Below, in pieces: positions 4,823 through 5,955 of a stretch of DNA of 5,955 nucleotides. The notes under the pieces are model-generated. The model had not been told where the DNA came from, searched no databases, and saw nothing but the letters and a program-made list of their open reading frames with translations. Every line of letters begins with the position of its first letter. Position 1 is the first letter of the stretch. The DNA lies in assembly GCA_002340305.1 (NCBI GenBank), contig DDLU01000272.1, forward strand, positions 1 to 5,955, read 5' to 3'. This stretch comes from Desulfovibrio sp. UBA2564. GTDB taxonomy: Bacteria; Desulfobacterota; Desulfovibrionia; Desulfovibrionales; Desulfovibrionaceae. Made by a program: the position numbers and the translations under genes.

Positions 4823-5955
4823 ATGGAACCGACCACTCTGGGAATTATCGGCATCTTTGTGATGCTGGCCCTGCTCATGACCCGCATGCCCGTTGCCTAC
4901 GTTATGACCCTCGTAGGCTTTGGCGGCTTCTCCATGCTTATTTCCGTGAAAGGCGGTATGAACCTGCTTTCACGCAGCTTTTACGACACTTTTTCATCCT
5001 ACAGCCTGTCCACTATCCCTCTGTTCATCCTCATGGGACAGCTGGCTTTTAACAGTGGGATCAGCCGCAGGCTCTACAGCACCGCCTACCATTTCTTAGG
5101 CCACATTCAGGGTGGACTGGCCATGGCAACTGTTGCCGCCTGCACCGCCTTCGGATCTGTCTGCGGGTCTAGCCCTGCGACTGCTGCGACTATGGCAACC
5201 GTGGGCATCCCTGAAATGAAACGTTACGGTTACGCAAACTCCCTTGCCGCTGGCTCTGTCGCTTCCGGTGGTGGACTGGGCATGATCATGCCACCCAGCA
5301 TCGTACTCATCGTCTACGGCATCCTTACTGAGCAATCTATCGGTGAATTGTTCATGGCCGGGATTCTGCCATCTGTGGTGCTGACCATCCTGTTCATCAC
5401 CGCCATCGCAATTGTCTGCCATCGCGATCCCAACCTCGGTCCCAAGGGTGAAACTTTTCCCCTGAGCGCCAAGCTAAAATCCCTTATGGGACTCATCGAT
5501 ACCATCGCCGTATTTGCTCTGGTTATCGGCGGCATGTTCTTCGGATTCTTTACTCCCAACGAATCTGCAGCAGTCGGTGTGCTGGGCATCCTCGTACTCG
5601 GCATCATCAAACGTCAGCTCACATGGCAGGCTTTTGTGAACTCCCTCTATGAAACCCTGCGTACTTCGGTGATGGTGCTCTTTCTTGTCGCCGGGGCACT
5701 GATTTTCGGTAAGTTCCTGGCAGTCACCCGTATCCCATTCAACGTAGCGGAATGGACTGCGTCGTTCGATCTTCATCCACTGATCATCGTCTCCATGATC
5801 CTTATCGTCTACTTTATCGGCGGTTGTATCATGGACGCACTGGCTTTAATCATGCTGACCATTCCGGTTTTCTACCCGGTGATTACCACACTGGGTTTCG
5901 ATCCCATCTGGTTCGGGGTAATCATCGTGCTGGTCACTCAAATCGGTGTCATCAC
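4823..5955 (+). CDS. dctM: TRAP transporter large permease subunit, DctM family (partial, 3' end outside window)
   Basis: The ion-coupled transport subunit. The open frame runs from ATG 4823 to the window edge without a stop, giving 377 residues; DctM proteins are usually about 425-430, so roughly 50 are missing only because the window ends. It is very hydrophobic with many membrane segments. Recognisable motifs are RMPVAYVM (21-28), STIPLFILMGQLAFNSG (63-79), GSVCGSSPATAATMATVGIPEM (111-132), the loop GGGLGMIMPPSIVLIVYG (149-166), FFTPNESAAVG (242-252) and, in the second half, GGCIMDALALIMLTIPVFYPV (333-353). The paired SSPATAA and MDALALI regions are the inverted-repeat parts that bind sodium and substrate in the elevator fold. 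AAAGGGGA (4807-4814) is the ribosome site, eight bases before the ATG and inside the end of dctQ. The one-base gap from the dctQ stop indicates co-expression. Confidence 0.95.
   Translation, partial: MEPTTLGIIGIFVMLALLMTRMPVAYVMTLVGFGGFSMLISVKGGMNLLSRSFYDTFSSYSLSTIPLFILMGQLAFNSGISRRLYSTAYHFLGHIQGGLAMATVAACTAFGSVCGSSPATAATMATVGIPEMKRYGYANSLAAGSVASGGGLGMIMPPSIVLIVYGILTEQSIGELFMAGILPSVVLTILFITAIAIVCHRDPNLGPKGETFPLSAKLKSLMGLIDTIAVFALVIGGMFFGFFTPNESAAVGVLGILVLGIIKRQLTWQAFVNSLYETLRTSVMVLFLVAGALIFGKFLAVTRIPFNVAEWTASFDLHPLIIVSMILIVYFIGGCIMDALALIMLTIPVFYPVITTLGFDPIWFGVIIVLVTQIGVI

Noticed and set aside
5096..5776. Three long minus-strand open frames opposite dctM
   Set aside because: dctM has an unbroken, strongly conserved frame here; the opposite frames are shadows with low-complexity, soluble, non-protein-like sequence.

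Overview
The window looks like ordinary chromosomal DNA of a Gram-negative bacterium. Supporting signs are a lipoprotein with an export signal, a periplasmic-binding-protein-dependent TRAP transporter, and a NicO-type metal permease with a periplasmic domain. The moderate GC content, codon use and style of the proteins resemble marine Desulfovibrio-like sulfate reducers (Desulfovibrionales). That taxonomic guess is inference from protein character only.

Layout. Bases 1-140 are an AT-rich leader with no convincing gene. At 141-1088 (+) lies a lipoprotein of the MJ1477/TM1410 (COG2342, GH114-like) putative glycoside hydrolase family. Facing it, and overlapping its 3' end by 11 bp, is a nickel/cobalt transporter of the NicO/RcnA superfamily (1078-2463, -), with a periplasmic N-terminal domain containing an EF-hand-like loop and a 12-histidine cytoplasmic or inter-membrane loop. 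A 153-bp divergent intergenic region (2464-2616) separates it from a rightward cluster: a TetR-family regulator (2617-3213), a TRAP substrate-binding protein DctP (3248-4258), the small membrane subunit DctQ (4336-4821) and the large membrane subunit DctM (4823 to the window edge, incomplete).

How it fits together. The divergent region holds a near-ideal sigma-70 promoter pointing right (TTGACA, 17-bp spacer, TATACA). It is followed within about ten bases by a perfect 13-bp palindrome, TGACCAATGGTCA, placed where a bound TetR dimer would block initiation. The simplest reading is an autoregulated tetR-dctPQM operon in which the TetR senses the imported compound or a derivative of it. A GC-rich hairpin between dctP and dctQ probably lets the binding protein be made in excess over the membrane subunits. 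The TRAP substrate cannot be read from the sequence. The lipoprotein and the metal transporter are transcribed separately and have no evident functional tie to the TRAP cluster.

I found no mobile element, RNA gene, CRISPR array or clearly new system. The most interesting points are the compact promoter/operator, possible secondary operator sites, a 16-bp exact repeat shared between the operator region and the lipoprotein gene, and the poorly characterised lipoprotein itself. Two start codons (nicO and dctQ) were moved inward from the longest reading frame on ribosome-binding-site and signal-peptide evidence.
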